Shown here one piece after another: positions 1 through 13,300 of a DNA stretch of 64,000 nt. Below the pieces are notes generated by a model. It was not told the DNA's origin, did not search any database, and was given only the letters and a program-made list of their open reading frames with translations. Each line of letters begins with the position of its first letter. The stretch's first letter is position 1. Both the position numbers and the translations under genes were made by a program. Origin of the DNA: Owenia fusiformis (Eukaryota; Annelida; Polychaeta; Sabellida; Oweniidae); assembly GCA_903813345.2 (NCBI GenBank), contig CAIIXF020000011.1, forward strand, positions 10,576,842-10,640,841. The letters run 5' to 3'.

Positions 1-3000
1 CCTAAATTGACCAAATGACTGACTTTACTGAAAACCTTACGGTTATTGAGAAAACTTGCTCGGAATAATAACTAGATTTTGGAAATTGAACGAGTTCAAT
101 TTCAGACTCCAGATCTAGACTTTTTTAAGCCCAGTCATCAAAAATGAGCTGAGTCATCCAGAAAAAGGTTGATAGGCGGATTGAATAGGAAGAAGGAATA
201 GAATAGAATAGGAAGGAACGATAGGATAGAATAGAAAAGAAGGATAGGAGCGAATAGGAAGAAAGGATGGGATATGGAGGATAGGAAGTAAAAAATATGA
301 AAGAAGGATAGATAGGAAGGATAGGATAGGATAGGATCAGATAGGATAGGATACGATCAGATAGGATAGGAATGATGGATGGAAGGATGGATGGATTTTT
401 CAATATTTTCTTTGCTATTCTTGACTTTCTATCAGGATATCATCAGATCGATTTTTCTCGAAATTTCAAAACGCCATAATTTCCAGACCGGAAGTCAGAT
501 CGAAATTTGATTTGCAGATTCAGATTCCTGACAAAAGTCTACCCCTAATTCATAATTCATACGTTAAATTTGGAAACTTTTTATTTTGACCTACTTTTTG
601 GACACGCCATTACTTCCGAACCGGAAGTCGGATCGAAATTTGGTTTGCAGATTCGGATTCCTGACAAGATTCTACTCCTAATTCATAACTCATATGTTAA
701 ATTTGGAGAACTTCTTATTTTGACCTACTTTTCGGACACCATATCTCAAAAGTGGGTCAAAATACTTTCTGACGGCAAAAGGCTACACTCTTGGCTTCTT
801 ATGTACACAATTTCGAAGAATATAATTAAAGTGTAGTGTCAGAATCGCAAAAATAAGGATAAACTATGAATTTGACCTAGATTTTGACCTAGGGATTTTG
901 GTGTCCAAATTTTGAAGTTAGGTAGCCTTCGAGGTCCCCTTCTTTCATAGGCTTTCATTATTTTAAGCTGTACTTAGTCTATATCTCGTATTTTACACTT
1001 CAAAAATATCTTTTTTCCCATTGACATAACATGGGGCTCCAAATTTAGCGATTTTTGAGCTTTCAAAACGCCATAACTTCCGAACTAGAAGTCTGATTCA
1101 AATTTAATTTTCAGATTCGGAATCCTGAGATAATTTCCTATAAGACTAATATCCTGGACATTTGATTCGGAGAACTTTTTTTTGGACCTCGTTTTCGGAC
1201 ACTGATATCTCGAAATCGGTTTGAGATATCAAAAAACTAAATCGACTCTAGGTTTTCTACTTTTTTATAAGGAACACAATGAAAAAAACCCGGATCGAAA
1301 ATATTGAAGGACGACTGAGAAAATCGAAAAAAGTGACAAAGTACTGGATTTGACCTAGTTCTTGACCTTTGACCTAGATAAAAATTTGACCCAATTTCCG
1401 AGGAACTAGATTCTGGACCTAAATTGACCAAATGACTGACTTTACTGAAAACCTTATGGTTATTGAGAAAACTGGTTTAGAAAAAGAATAATAAGAATAA
1501 GAACTAGATTTTGGAAATTGAACGAAGTTCAATTTCAGACTCCAGATCTAGACTTTTTTTAGCCGAGTCATCCAGAATAAGCCGAGTCATCCAGAATAAG
1601 CTGAGTCATCTAGAAAGAGATGGATAAATAAAATAGGAAGGTAGGATAGAATAGGAAAGAACGATAGGATAGAATAAGAAAGAAGGATAGGATAGAATAG
1701 AATAGGAAGAAAGGATAGGATAGGATAGGATAGGAAGGATAGGAAGGAAAAGATATGAAGGAAGGATAGATAGGAAGGATAGAGTAGGATGAGATAGGAG
1801 GATGGATGAATTTTTCAATATTTTCTTCTCTACTCTTGACTTTCTATCAGGATACCATCAGATCGATTTTTCTCGAAATTTCAAAACGCTATCACTTCCG
1901 AACCGGAAGTCGGATCGAAATTTGGTTTGCAGATTCGGATTCCTGACAAAATTCTACCCCTAATTCATAACTCATACGTTAAATTTGGAGATTTTTTATT
2001 TTGACCTACTTTTCGGACACGCCATAACTTCCGAACCGGTAATCGGATCGAAATTTGGTTTGCAGATTCGGATTCCTGACAAAATTGTACCCTTAATTCA
2101 TAACTCATATATTCAATTTGGAGAACTTTTTATTTTGACCTACTTTTCGGACACCATATCTCAAAAGTGGGTCAAAATACTTTCTGACGGCAAAAGGCTA
2201 ACACTATTAGCATATTCTTGGCTACATGTATACACAATTTCGAAGAATATAATTAAAGTGTAGTGTCAGAATCGAAAAAATAAGGAAAATCTATGAATTT
2301 GACCTAGATTTTGACCTAGGCATTTCGGTGTCCAAATTGTGAAGCTAGATGGCTTTTGAGGTCCCCTTCTTTTGAAGGCTTTGATTATATGAAGCTGAAC
2401 TCAGTCTATATTCTGTATTTTTCACTTCAAAAAAATATTTTTTCCCATTGACTTAACATGGGCACCAAATTTAGCGATTTTTGAGTTTTCAAAACGCCAT
2501 AACTTCCGAACTGGAAGTCAGATCCAAATTTCGTTTTCAGATTCGGAATCCTGAGAAAATTTCCTATAAGACTAATATCCTGGACATTTGATTCGGAGAA
2601 CTTTTTTTTGGACCTCGTTTTCGGACACTGATATCTCGAAATCGGTTTGAGATATCAAAAAACTAAATCGACCCTAGGTTTCCTACTTTTTTATAAGGAA
2701 CACAATGAAAAAAAACCGGATCGAAAATATTGAAGGACGACCGAGAAAATCGAAAAAAGTGACAGAGTACTGGATTTGACCTAGTTCTTGACCTTTGACC
2801 TAGATAAAAATTTGACCCAATTTCCGAGGAACTAGATTCTGGACCTAAATTGACCAAATGACTGACTTTACTGAAAACCTTATGGTTATTGAGAAAACTG
2901 GTATAGAATAATAATAAGAATAATAAGAATAAGAATAAGAAAACTGACGAAAACAATAGACTCCAGATTTTCAATCTGGAGTCTAATAAGAAGAAGAAAA

Positions 3001-3110
3001 CTGACGAAAACAATAGACTCCAGATTTCATCTGGAGTCTAATAATAATAAGAAAACTGGCAAAAGCAATAGACTCCAGATTTTCAATCTGGAGTCTAATA
3101 AATAGAGTTG
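1..3110. repeat. tandem block of a ~1.42-kb satellite-like unit
   Basis: The same sequence (beginning CCTAAATTGACCAAATGACT) occurs at 1, 1418 and 2844, so two full units of about 1417 and 1426 bp are followed by a partial third. Each unit holds a purine-rich (AGGAT)n microsatellite (about 180-385 and 1616-1812) and shorter internal repeats of about 140 bp containing an ACTTCCGAACCGGAAGT palindrome (near 470, 610, 1070, 1890, 2025 and 2500). The short reading frames here are rich in Ser, Ile, Leu, Tyr and Pro because they translate the microsatellite; I see no gene. The left boundary lies outside the window. A shortened relative is inside the mobile element at 59229-61398. Confidence 0.9.
2957..3097. 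repeat. three tandem perfect hairpins
   Basis: Three near-identical palindromes lie at 2957-2985, 3014-3040 and 3069-3097. Each has arms TAGACTCCAGAT(T) and (A)ATCTGGAGTCTA around a 3-nt TTC loop, so stems are 12-13 bp with no mismatch. Spacing is 57 and 55 bp. The GACTCCAGAT core also occurs in the adjoining satellite (near 107 and 1540), so the hairpins probably arose by inverted duplication of that piece. They form the right end of the satellite block. Confidence 0.9.
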
Positions 3111-4358
3111 GATTATACCTTTAACTTGGCCTTGAGATGGTTAATATATATTTATTTCTCAACTTATAATCTCCAAAATGAAAATGATGCAATGGCTGCA
3201 GTGGATTTGACTATATATACTTCATTTTCAGGTCATAATACATAAACAGGCATCTTTGCTGGGTCCGAGAGTAGTTTTGTATTAATCAGATGTAGTTAAT
3301 GCACACTTGTCAAAATAGGCCATGAACAATTGAACATGTAAGCTTTTAGAGCATGGGATTAATGAATAATGTTGCCAGGTTAATGCACTGATCATATGAC
3401 CATCCTGATACAACATATATGTTCTATTTTAAATTGTTAATACAAGGCAGCTGTCACAGAGTAATGAAGACATTTCAATTTTATGAGCCATCCAGCACTT
3501 CATTAGTGCCTCATGTAATTTATATGAAGGCAATAATACTGCACATAGCCAGTCGATGAATTTGTCAATATAGCTTGGTTCCTGGTCCTGTTTAGGAAAT
3601 ACAGCTGCTATAATGTAGCTCGTGCTGAACTTGATTCAAGTAAATAGTTAGATTGTATAAAAGTATTGTTACAAGCTGTCACCTATTAACAATACTCTTC
3701 GAGCCAAGCAAGATTGCAAGATTTCTACCTCATAGTACAAGCAAACTTGGCAACCTGTACACCCAAGAATAAATACTTTCACCTTATTTTGGCTGTGTTG
3801 GAAAAGAAACGCATGATATAATTTAAAAGTATGAAAACTGCGTAACATTAACCAATTCATGTGGGTCTGTTGGAAGGGGAGTATCTTATGTGTTAGATAG
3901 GTCAGCAGAAAGAGTTCTCCAAGATTCTTCTATACATTTAATCTACCAGGGGCAGGAGGTCATAGAAACGTTGGTTGATAGATTATGAAGTTTTTCACTG
4001 TCCGATAACCAATAGCATTATGATTATACTCTGCAATAGCACTGGGGATGAACTGGAAACGAGGGAGGTTTTGTCTTTCCCCATTTCCTAAGCGAGGGAA
4101 GCGGATTGCAAATGTCAAATCAATGACTGCATTCATTTCTAAGGTGTAGTCATATTCTGAAACCGAATCTCACAAACCACTTACTTGCCAAATATTGAGT
4201 GGTAATAGGACAAAAGCACAAAATCGTGAAAAGAAAAAATCTTACCAAATGCGCCTTTTTTTCATTGCAGCCATTTTGATATGAGGCGAAACCTCCCTCA
4301 TATCATCAGTGAAAGGGAAGCTATTTCATATATTCATTCATATATTTCTAAGACATAC
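3111..4358. other. ERM intron 5 (partial), no feature seen
   Basis: This is intron downstream (on the minus strand) of the last ERM exon in the window. I looked for the next ERM exon, which should begin with the bases completing an Arg codon, and did not find it here or in the satellite to the left. Confidence 0.6.
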
Positions 4359-7300
4359 CTCATAGGTAAAAGTCTATCATTGCCCAGGAAGCCAGTTTTG
4401 TGCACATCTTTGTTGTAGTCGCCATATTTGGCCTGCACTGCGTAGGAGCCGAGTAGCACTGAGGTCTCTGGGGGGCAGTAGATATCTTCATTCAAAATAC
4501 ACTCTTTCACTTGCAGGAAAAACATGCGCTGAAAGTAAATACAGATATCTAGGATAATCATTGCAAATATCTATTTTCTGCTAATTATATATATGTATAT
4601 TTTTATTTTATATACAGCTATATTTTATCAAGCTTGCAGGCATTCTTCCAGTAAACATGGGGAGTTCCATTTGAATTACCAAGAAATTAAACCATGTGTT
4701 TGGAAACAACCAATGAGCAATGACTCTCTGAAGATTTTCCAAGATCTTTCTTGTACCTAAATCATCCATCTCACTTACAAGGAAAAAGTAAGTTCTTATC
4801 AAAAGTAATTCTATCTTCATTTTCTATGTCATGGTCACCTTGAAGTTACAGAAACTGTTATGTAATATATGAAGCCACTCGGCATTGGTAAAATTCCTTG
4901 GAAACTTGGATGTAAATTCCACTATAATGTAAAGTGAGTGAGAGATAACACATTATATTAGATTGCATAGATGTTCATATTACACAAATATCTATTTTAC
5001 AGGACTGTCTGAAGTTATGTATCATAGTTCCACATCTTGAATGTCATGATTCATCCCATGATAACTGCCAAAACTAGTATGATAATGTTGATATTTGTAA
5101 AAACAGGCTCACACCCCCTTGAAAATTCATGAAAATTGGCATATTTTGTCCAACTTTGGCCAGAACTGTAAAAATGAAAATTTTGCACCTACTCGATGGA
5201 AAATTCTGGACAGTACTGGTGTAATGATATATGTTTAACATATTGTTCATATTAGTTTTACACCTTACTGGGCTTCAAAGGAGTTATATAAATATAGAAT
5301 GATGCTGTATTACATACTTATAACTTAATGGCAATTTCATAAATGTCTTTTGTAAGTCTGCATGCAAGGTTCACAATGCAGTATCACACCTAATAGAAGG
5401 GTCTTGACGATAGGAAAATATAGCTGTGAAGCTGTGGTTGATCACTGGGTCTGTAAATACCAACGGATTGAATTTCTAATATTTACAAGATGCTGCAATA
5501 TCCCTTTCTTTACAGCTTAGTCTGACACTGCGCATTTATCCTATCTTTAGTAATTAGCATTGTATTGATAGTCAAGTCTGCGCTGCCTCCTCTCTTAGTT
5601 CTTTTTTGAATTTGTCTTCATATGGACAGTTCATATTTGTCATTATGGACCTTTTCAAGAATAAATTGCTTCATGGTATTTGAGTTTTTAAAGATTACAT
5701 TATTTCTTGAAAAATGGAGGCCATTTTAAAATTCAGCTGCCAGCTTGAAAATAAAATTGAACCAAATCCATTAACTGGCAGTTTAGTTATCGCACAAACA
5801 AACAAATAGACAGACAAATGAACATAAGGATGGAGGGCTTCTCTTTATCCCTACAAACTTCGTTTGGTGGGATAATAAGTCTAAATTAAGAGTCCTGGAA
5901 CTGATTTCTTTTTTGTAATTCCTTTTTTGTCAATCAAATCTTAAACTGGTAATAGTTTTCAAACCAAGATTCCATGGAAATAGTTGAAACAATTAATAAT
6001 GACAATGTTGCATTGCAACTGAATGCCCATCAGCAAAATATGCTTCATATAAGTTAAGATCACAAAATGAAAGTCATTTAACTTAGTGTTTCTCTTCAGT
6101 TTCTTAGCCAGATGTGGGGAAAGTAAGGTGATATGGCATTGTTTCTATAAATAAACCTTCAGATTGTTTACTTCAAACTGGTTGATTCTCATGAACGAAC
6201 AGTTAACTAGAAAAACAACAACTCTCCTCTGCCAACTAGTATTTGAGTTATCAAAGATTTAATTAACAGTGGTCATTTTGAAATGGGTGGGCCTATGTTC
6301 CAAAGGTACCAGCATATAAGATTTCAACTGAATCAGTTAACTTTAGCTTATAAAAGAATACATTTTTTTACGAAAAATAGAGGCCATTTTTAATTCAGTG
6401 ACCATATTGAAAATTTCTTTTCAATCAGAGGTCTTATGCTCATTAGGCAATAGCCTATGTAGAATTTGAACAAATCGAGTCGGTATTTAAGTTATCGCCC
6501 AGACACACAAACATACTGACAGACGAACAGGTTCTTTTAATCCCTTTGTTCGTTGGGATAATTAGGAACACCAATCTTGCAATCTGTGGAGATAATATTA
6601 CTCATCACATAAACTAAGAGACAAGAGAGACAACTAAGAGGCTACATGATCAATACTCTTAGCGTTATTACATATGAGCGCTATGGAGAATCTGTAAGAA
6701 AACCTTGCATAAATATATATCACATATGCAAACATCTTTATCAATAAAGTCTGAATCATAAATTATATATGTATGACAATGTTTAAGATGTTAACTCAAT
6801 AAATCAAATATCGAACTCCCTTAGACATGAAGAGGTGCTAGCTGATAATATAAAGGCCATGGAACATGTATAGGTTATGGGTGAGGTCGCTTTCAGACAT
6901 ATCTTAAGTGCAAGGTATTTTACTTTATCTTAAATCTTACAGAATATATTAACATTCAATATGCATAATGCTCATTTTTAACCATTGATTCATAATGTGT
7001 TATCCTTTACTTTGATGATTTATGACAAAATAAGGAAGATTTAAACACATAAGACTGGACTGACTTAACTATATGATATATGAATCTAAACATGGATCTT
7101 TTATCAGTGATCCAGGTGCATAGTTTTTGACCTTTTGGTTCTTTTGGCACTTTCATGATATAAACCCTTCATTTCTCATATAATATTTCATATATGTTAT
7201 GATGTTGTAGTAAGCAATTTGTTGCATACCTGTGTGACTTCTTGTATAAGTTCCTCAGATACATCTTCAGGATAGAATTTAGCCCTGAACTTGAACTGAA

Positions 7301-10300
7301 GTGGTGTTTCTTTTTTAACATCTTGACTCAAAACCTGAAATAATAAAAAGAAAATATCCAAATTTCTGTCACTAACATCAAGACATCAACACATCATTGA
7401 GTAATACGGAGATGATTTTTCAAAATGTATTACAATGAGGAATGCCTAAGTCTGATAAGATGAAGAGGATGTCAGTAGACTTTACTAAACAAAAGAAATA
7501 TGTTGATCAGTGTCATGCAAATGTTGACTGTTGTTATGCAAATGTTGCAACATATGCATAGAGGCTCAATTTACAAAAAACATACCTTTTTGTTGAGTTT
7601 TAGCCAAGTTGTGTAGCCTTTACTGTCTATGTACTGCAACCCAAAGAACCAGATCTCACGCAGACCTATAGTTTTGACCACCTGCAAATAAATAAACAAA
7701 ATAAACTCAAAATCATTGCTATACACAATATACATTGGCCGTCCCCAGAGAAAGAAATAGTTACATACTGACCTAACCCCTGCAACAAATGAATGTCAAA
7801 ATTTCAAAGCAACGGAAATGTATATCATGATTTCAAGTAAATGCTTGTTAAATCAATTGAGATAACTAATAAAATCTATATTCTGTAACACACTACATGG
7901 AGTGGTAAACTGCCATGGTATAATAAAACTTGCATTACCCTTTTGATAGCTACTTAAGTTATTGAGAGTGAACTGACATTTATAATTAAGATTAATGGTA
8001 TCAACTGAGTAAAATCCATACATGCACAGAGGCTTCACACATTCTGTCTAATCATTATTATAAAAATGGGTCTATCTTTGCAAATTAAATTATGGGAATT
8101 TTTCAATTAAAGAAAATTGATTCATCTCTGGTTATATTTAACATGGATAAACACATACAGATGCATAGTAAACCAAGAGAACAGACATCTCATTGACATT
8201 AACATGTAGCTGGGAGTCATATAGCATCTATAGAAGTAAACATTTATTTAGTAGTACATATATTGCATATCTCATATATGTCAAATTAAAATGAGGATGG
8301 CATAAAGCTAACATGATTAGCTAACTTTAAAAAAATAAAACAATATGTTTATGAACATGTGAACAATTGGAGAATCTATAATGAGGGGATTACTGAGACC
8401 CCAAACCTAGAATATAGGTGATGAGAGTTGTAATCATTATTTTGAATGATAGGCTAAAAGTAAATTCAAAAGTCAAGGGGAGGGGATTAATTTCAACAAC
8501 AGGGTGTTCAAGTTTCGGTGTACATCACATGTTTTACTTATTAAGAGATGTAAGGCTGTCGGACTTTGGTTAAGAACAACTGTAGTCACTATCTTTAGCA
8601 CTCATTCAAAAGTTATAACATCAAACAAGGCAATAAAATAGTCTATGAGTTATCACCATGTAAGACTTCAACTTACATTTCAAGTGTCTTGAGTACGTAT
8701 TATAACCTGCCTTTATATATGCCACTTCCAAATTTTATTTTTATGACTTTAAGCTTAGGTTTTGTCAAGCGAAATACATCAAGTTACCATACCATATATA
8801 CATTGTTCAGTTTCTTTTCAACATGGTGAACAATTTGACTCTATGTGGAAGTGAGATTTCTTTGAAAATTCAACTGTATCATAATAAATTCAATGAATTG
8901 AAATGTGTTGATAATCACTAGAAAGCATATGACATTTACATACATATAACATAACATTGCCATAGCCTTAGAAGTTAATAATAAAAAAATGCTTATGTAG
9001 GTTCTGTATAGATGTTAAATAGGTTACCGTGCGCTTTTGGATCCTGCCCAACTACCTTATATTCAGAAAGGAAAACCCCAGAGCTCAGATAAGATCTCAA
9101 AATATCCAAGATGCGAGAAGAAATATCTTGATTTAAGTCATTAAAAATTCAAAATTCAGTCAAACTGATGTCATATTTGGAATCTACATGTAAAATTACA
9201 TCTAGAAATGTAGTTTTGAAGAGTTCATCAACTTTGAAAATTTAATTTTTTATGAAAATGTGACTTCTAGGTTGGGAAGATTCCCCAAAGACCCCATGTT
9301 GTAAAATCACAAAAAGTGAAGTATGTTTTCTTGTGTTGGGCAGATAATATTTTCTTTTACTGGACATATTTTAATTTGTATAACTATCAGATCCATAAGG
9401 GTAATATGAAAAGTGAACCACTAAATCTGATGAATCTAAGGAATTTTGTAATACCCTGCCATGTTATTTCGCCTAATCAGCCACCTGGTAGCGAAACTAG
9501 TAACTACCTACTCGCATCTGAGTAATTTACCTCTCTTGCTGTCAGAATTTCCACAATCTAGTTTCTGAATACCACATGTCAATGTAATGTTTTAATCAAT
9601 GTAAACATATTCCTTGCAACTTTCTTTATTTTAATATGAAATAACAAGTAAACATGCCAACAAATTTCTGAAGGGGACAGAACAGTACAAATGGTCTAGG
9701 GACAAACTGCTTTCAGATGGGAAGGCATACTGATAAGACTCTCGATTTGCGGACGGTGATGTAGAAAATTTACAAACAGTATTACCATCAACCTGAAATC
9801 ACAGGTCCACTACGAAATGTAATAGGTGTACTAGGTAAGCGGAAATATTTTGACAAATTTTGAGGAGGTGTTTCTCGCAATTTATATATGTTTTTATGCA
9901 TTTTTAAGTAAAGAATTTATGCTCTGATTCTATCCCGATATTAATCCTTTCTGTCCCATGTCCCAATCCAATAATACACCAGAAATTAACATTATCAGTG
10001 TTTTACTAAATCAAATCTGCCGTTTTATTTTTATTAGCTCCAATGCTGTTTGACCAATCTATGATGAGGGTCACCTCTATGTAAATTTCCATTAATGTTT
10101 AGGTCATCTTTGAACTCTGGAGTATCCCTCCTCCTACTCAGAATATAAGGTTTTGTTAAACACAAGACAAAAACTTGTGAAATTTACCTGATCAAAGAGC
10201 TGTTTGCCAGTTGTGTTAGGTTGGATGGCAAACTCCAGCTCTGCATCCATTGTCATCACCCGGACATTCACCTAAAACACACAAGAGAATCAAATTAATA

Positions 10301-13300
10301 TCACCACAAACATTCAGTTAAAATACTACAAATATTAAATTAGGATGAAATTATGTCAACAATGAATTCACCATCTTATATCTTTCACATCTAGAGAACG
10401 GGGTCAAGTCATCCTGGAACAGTGTTTTCATTAAGGTCTGAAAAATGTGGGTCCCTGAGACCCCACATTTTAAAAAATCTGAGTCCGGGCTAGAAAAAGT
10501 GGGTCCCAAAATATGATGACAAAAAGTTTTAAGTTTCAGTTCAGTTTATCATAACTTCCACTCCAAAAATAGTAATTTTCTAACTAGGTTGAATGATTCT
10601 GATGTTGGATTATGATCTGGGATAGTTGGGATTTGTTTTCCTTTTGACTGGTAAACAATACGTGTAGGCTACGCCATGTACTTAGATGTTTTTTCAAACA
10701 TTTTCTTATCTTTATTATTTCTCTACTATGCCATATGAGCTCATATTAACTATTATAACTTATTGTAGCCATGTGATCAGATCAAATTAAAACAGGTCAT
10801 GTAGCATAAACATTCAAATTTCCCGCTTTACAAGTTTGAATTGGCTGTTCCATTTAAGAGTGTTCCTCCCCGAATGATTAAAATTATAAATGGGAGTTGC
10901 AAATTTCATAGGAGGGAGGAAGTTTACTAATTGGAACATTCCAGTTGATGTCTCTTGCTCAAATCACAAACCGTAAACAGAAAAACTTTCTGAAATATTC
11001 GGAAATTTAATCTTTAAATTGCAAATTTTTCAGACATTATTTTGGGAAAGTAAGAATCTGTATGGTAAGTAAACACTTCATCTTATGTTTTGAAAAGTTT
11101 TAGCTAAATTACTGGAGTGAAAGTGGAAGAAAGTGCAAAAAAAAACAAAATTTTTTTTCTTTTTTTAAATCTGCATTTCTTGATACGTGAAGTCAGATAT
11201 TTTTTCCGTCCCAGGATTAAAATTTTAATGAATATTGCGAAAAAAACGGCGTTAATGAAAGCTAAGAAACATGATCGGTTTCTCACACCAACATACTTGA
11301 AACATATTTGATAAAATTGTGCAACTATAACAACTGACTTGGACAATTCTATCAGCTTTAATCTTTATATATAGAGGATAATGAAGAACTACAATGAAAA
11401 ACAAAGAAAACATGATAATGATACATGTGGGGATGATAATATAGACAATACAATATATATATATATTCCTTTAGATATTGTAACCTTAATTGTCGGAACT
11501 GAATTTAGTAAAATTTGATGCATTCAGTAACATTCCATGCAACTTATATCCTACAGAGCATTTATGTTCTTCATATTTTAGAAGCAAAAGCTGATGATGT
11601 TAGTTGGCCTAAGATTACAAACTCCTAATACTGTATAGACAGTCAAGTACACAGCTGCAAGAAAAGTCAGTGCTTACTTAACAGAAAATTCTAAATGGCT
11701 GTGAACTAGACTGCATATCAGTTGTGGGAATCATGAACTAAACAATAAATGTCCACTAAATGCAACACTAACTATATAACTCAGTGAAGAAATTGCTCAG
11801 ATAATATTGAAGCTTATCATAACCAATTCATATTAAAAGAAATGATTTAGACATTTTTGTTAAATTTCATGAGAGTGTAATATGTTATATACTATATATA
11901 CAATTGTTGCCATTTTTCATAGGTTCCTATTGTTTCAACAATTAGTACTGCAGTGTTTAATTGGAAAGAAGTGTTCTCTACTACATATTGAAACAAACTG
12001 TCAATGTTTGACTTGTTAGTGGAGGAAGAGGAGAAAATATTAACATCTTGTCTGTCAAAAATAAAGCTGTATAAATCGAATTGCAACTCACAATATTTAC
12101 ATACTCTTCTAAAAAACATTTTGGTTTAGTCAAATCATTTAACTATGTTAAACAATCTAATGCAATGTTGTATTTACGTTTATAAATGAAGGTAATATGC
12201 AGTCTATTTTCTTGGAATAAGCAACATCTTTTAACCTATGATTCAATCAATAACATTGGGTTGGTTGCCATAGTAACATTTTTACCAGATTGAGATAGAC
12301 TAAAATAGGTATGACTTTCAAATTCAGAATGTGACCTCACCACATGTGAGCTTAAAATGTGGTATGAATTTCAGTAAAAAATATCCTTATGGCCTCCAGA
12401 CCCAGTCTTGAACTACAAATTCTAATGAATCTTCTGAGTGAACATTCACAAACCATATTTTGAGCAGGTTAAACTAAAAACAAAAAACAGGGTAGGGGAC
12501 ATGCATTGTTTCCAAGGCGATGCACCACCTACCTCATTCTTTCCTCCTTGACCCTCACTCCAAGGAAACCAAGTGGTCTCCCCAAATAACTATAATACAT
12601 GTAACATTAGGTACCTTTTTAACATCTAGCTACCTTTTATATGTTTACACTTGAAAAGAGTATTATAGTACACAGAATGCAGCTACTTATTGTATGTTAA
12701 TGTGTTACATTGCCAAATGTCAACAGTTTTGCATCAACTTCCTAATGTCACAACTCATTCTCTGTTTCCATAGAAATTAGCAAATAGAGACTATGTGAAA
12801 GACCAGTGAGTATATTTTTCTATTTCAAAGCAACATAACATAAATAGAATAAAATAGCCAAATCATATCTCTTTCAGAACTTGTGTCAGGTTTAGAAGTA
12901 AAAGCTGATAACTGTTGACAAATACCATGTCTGATTAACTGTACCTATTTAACACATTAATTAGTTAACATAAACATATACAGTATAATCTAAAATGTTT
13001 TTGTTCAATATTTTGTTATAGTTCTGAAAGTTAATATACCCACACCATCAGAACTATTATTTTTGCAGACTAGCACTACAACCACAAGACAATATGGTCA
13101 GTTTGGTATATAACTCAAGGGTGAAGCCAGCAAATATCAAGAGGGGCGCGATGGTGTTGTGAATGTGTTATGTTTTTCACAAAATTTTACAAAATAGATA
13201 TTTCTGATAAATCCTGCCACCTTTTAATACATGAGAGAAACTTGGATATTGGCTTTGGCTAGCTTGATGATGTCATAGGTTGTATTTTTTAAAATTGGCA

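Noticed and set aside
125-403. Open frame of 92 codons on the minus strand, with similar ones at 1606-1818 and 59892-60212
   Set aside because: They are Ser/Ile/Leu/Tyr/Pro-rich translations of the (AGGAT)n microsatellite.
570-836. Open frame of 88 codons, repeated at 1985-2263
   Set aside because: The same frame occurs in both satellite units but contains no known domain, and its conservation is explained by unit duplication.
4608-4820. 70-codon minus-strand frame beside an ERM exon
   Set aside because: It does not resemble any ERM segment, and the exons on either side already join in phase without it.
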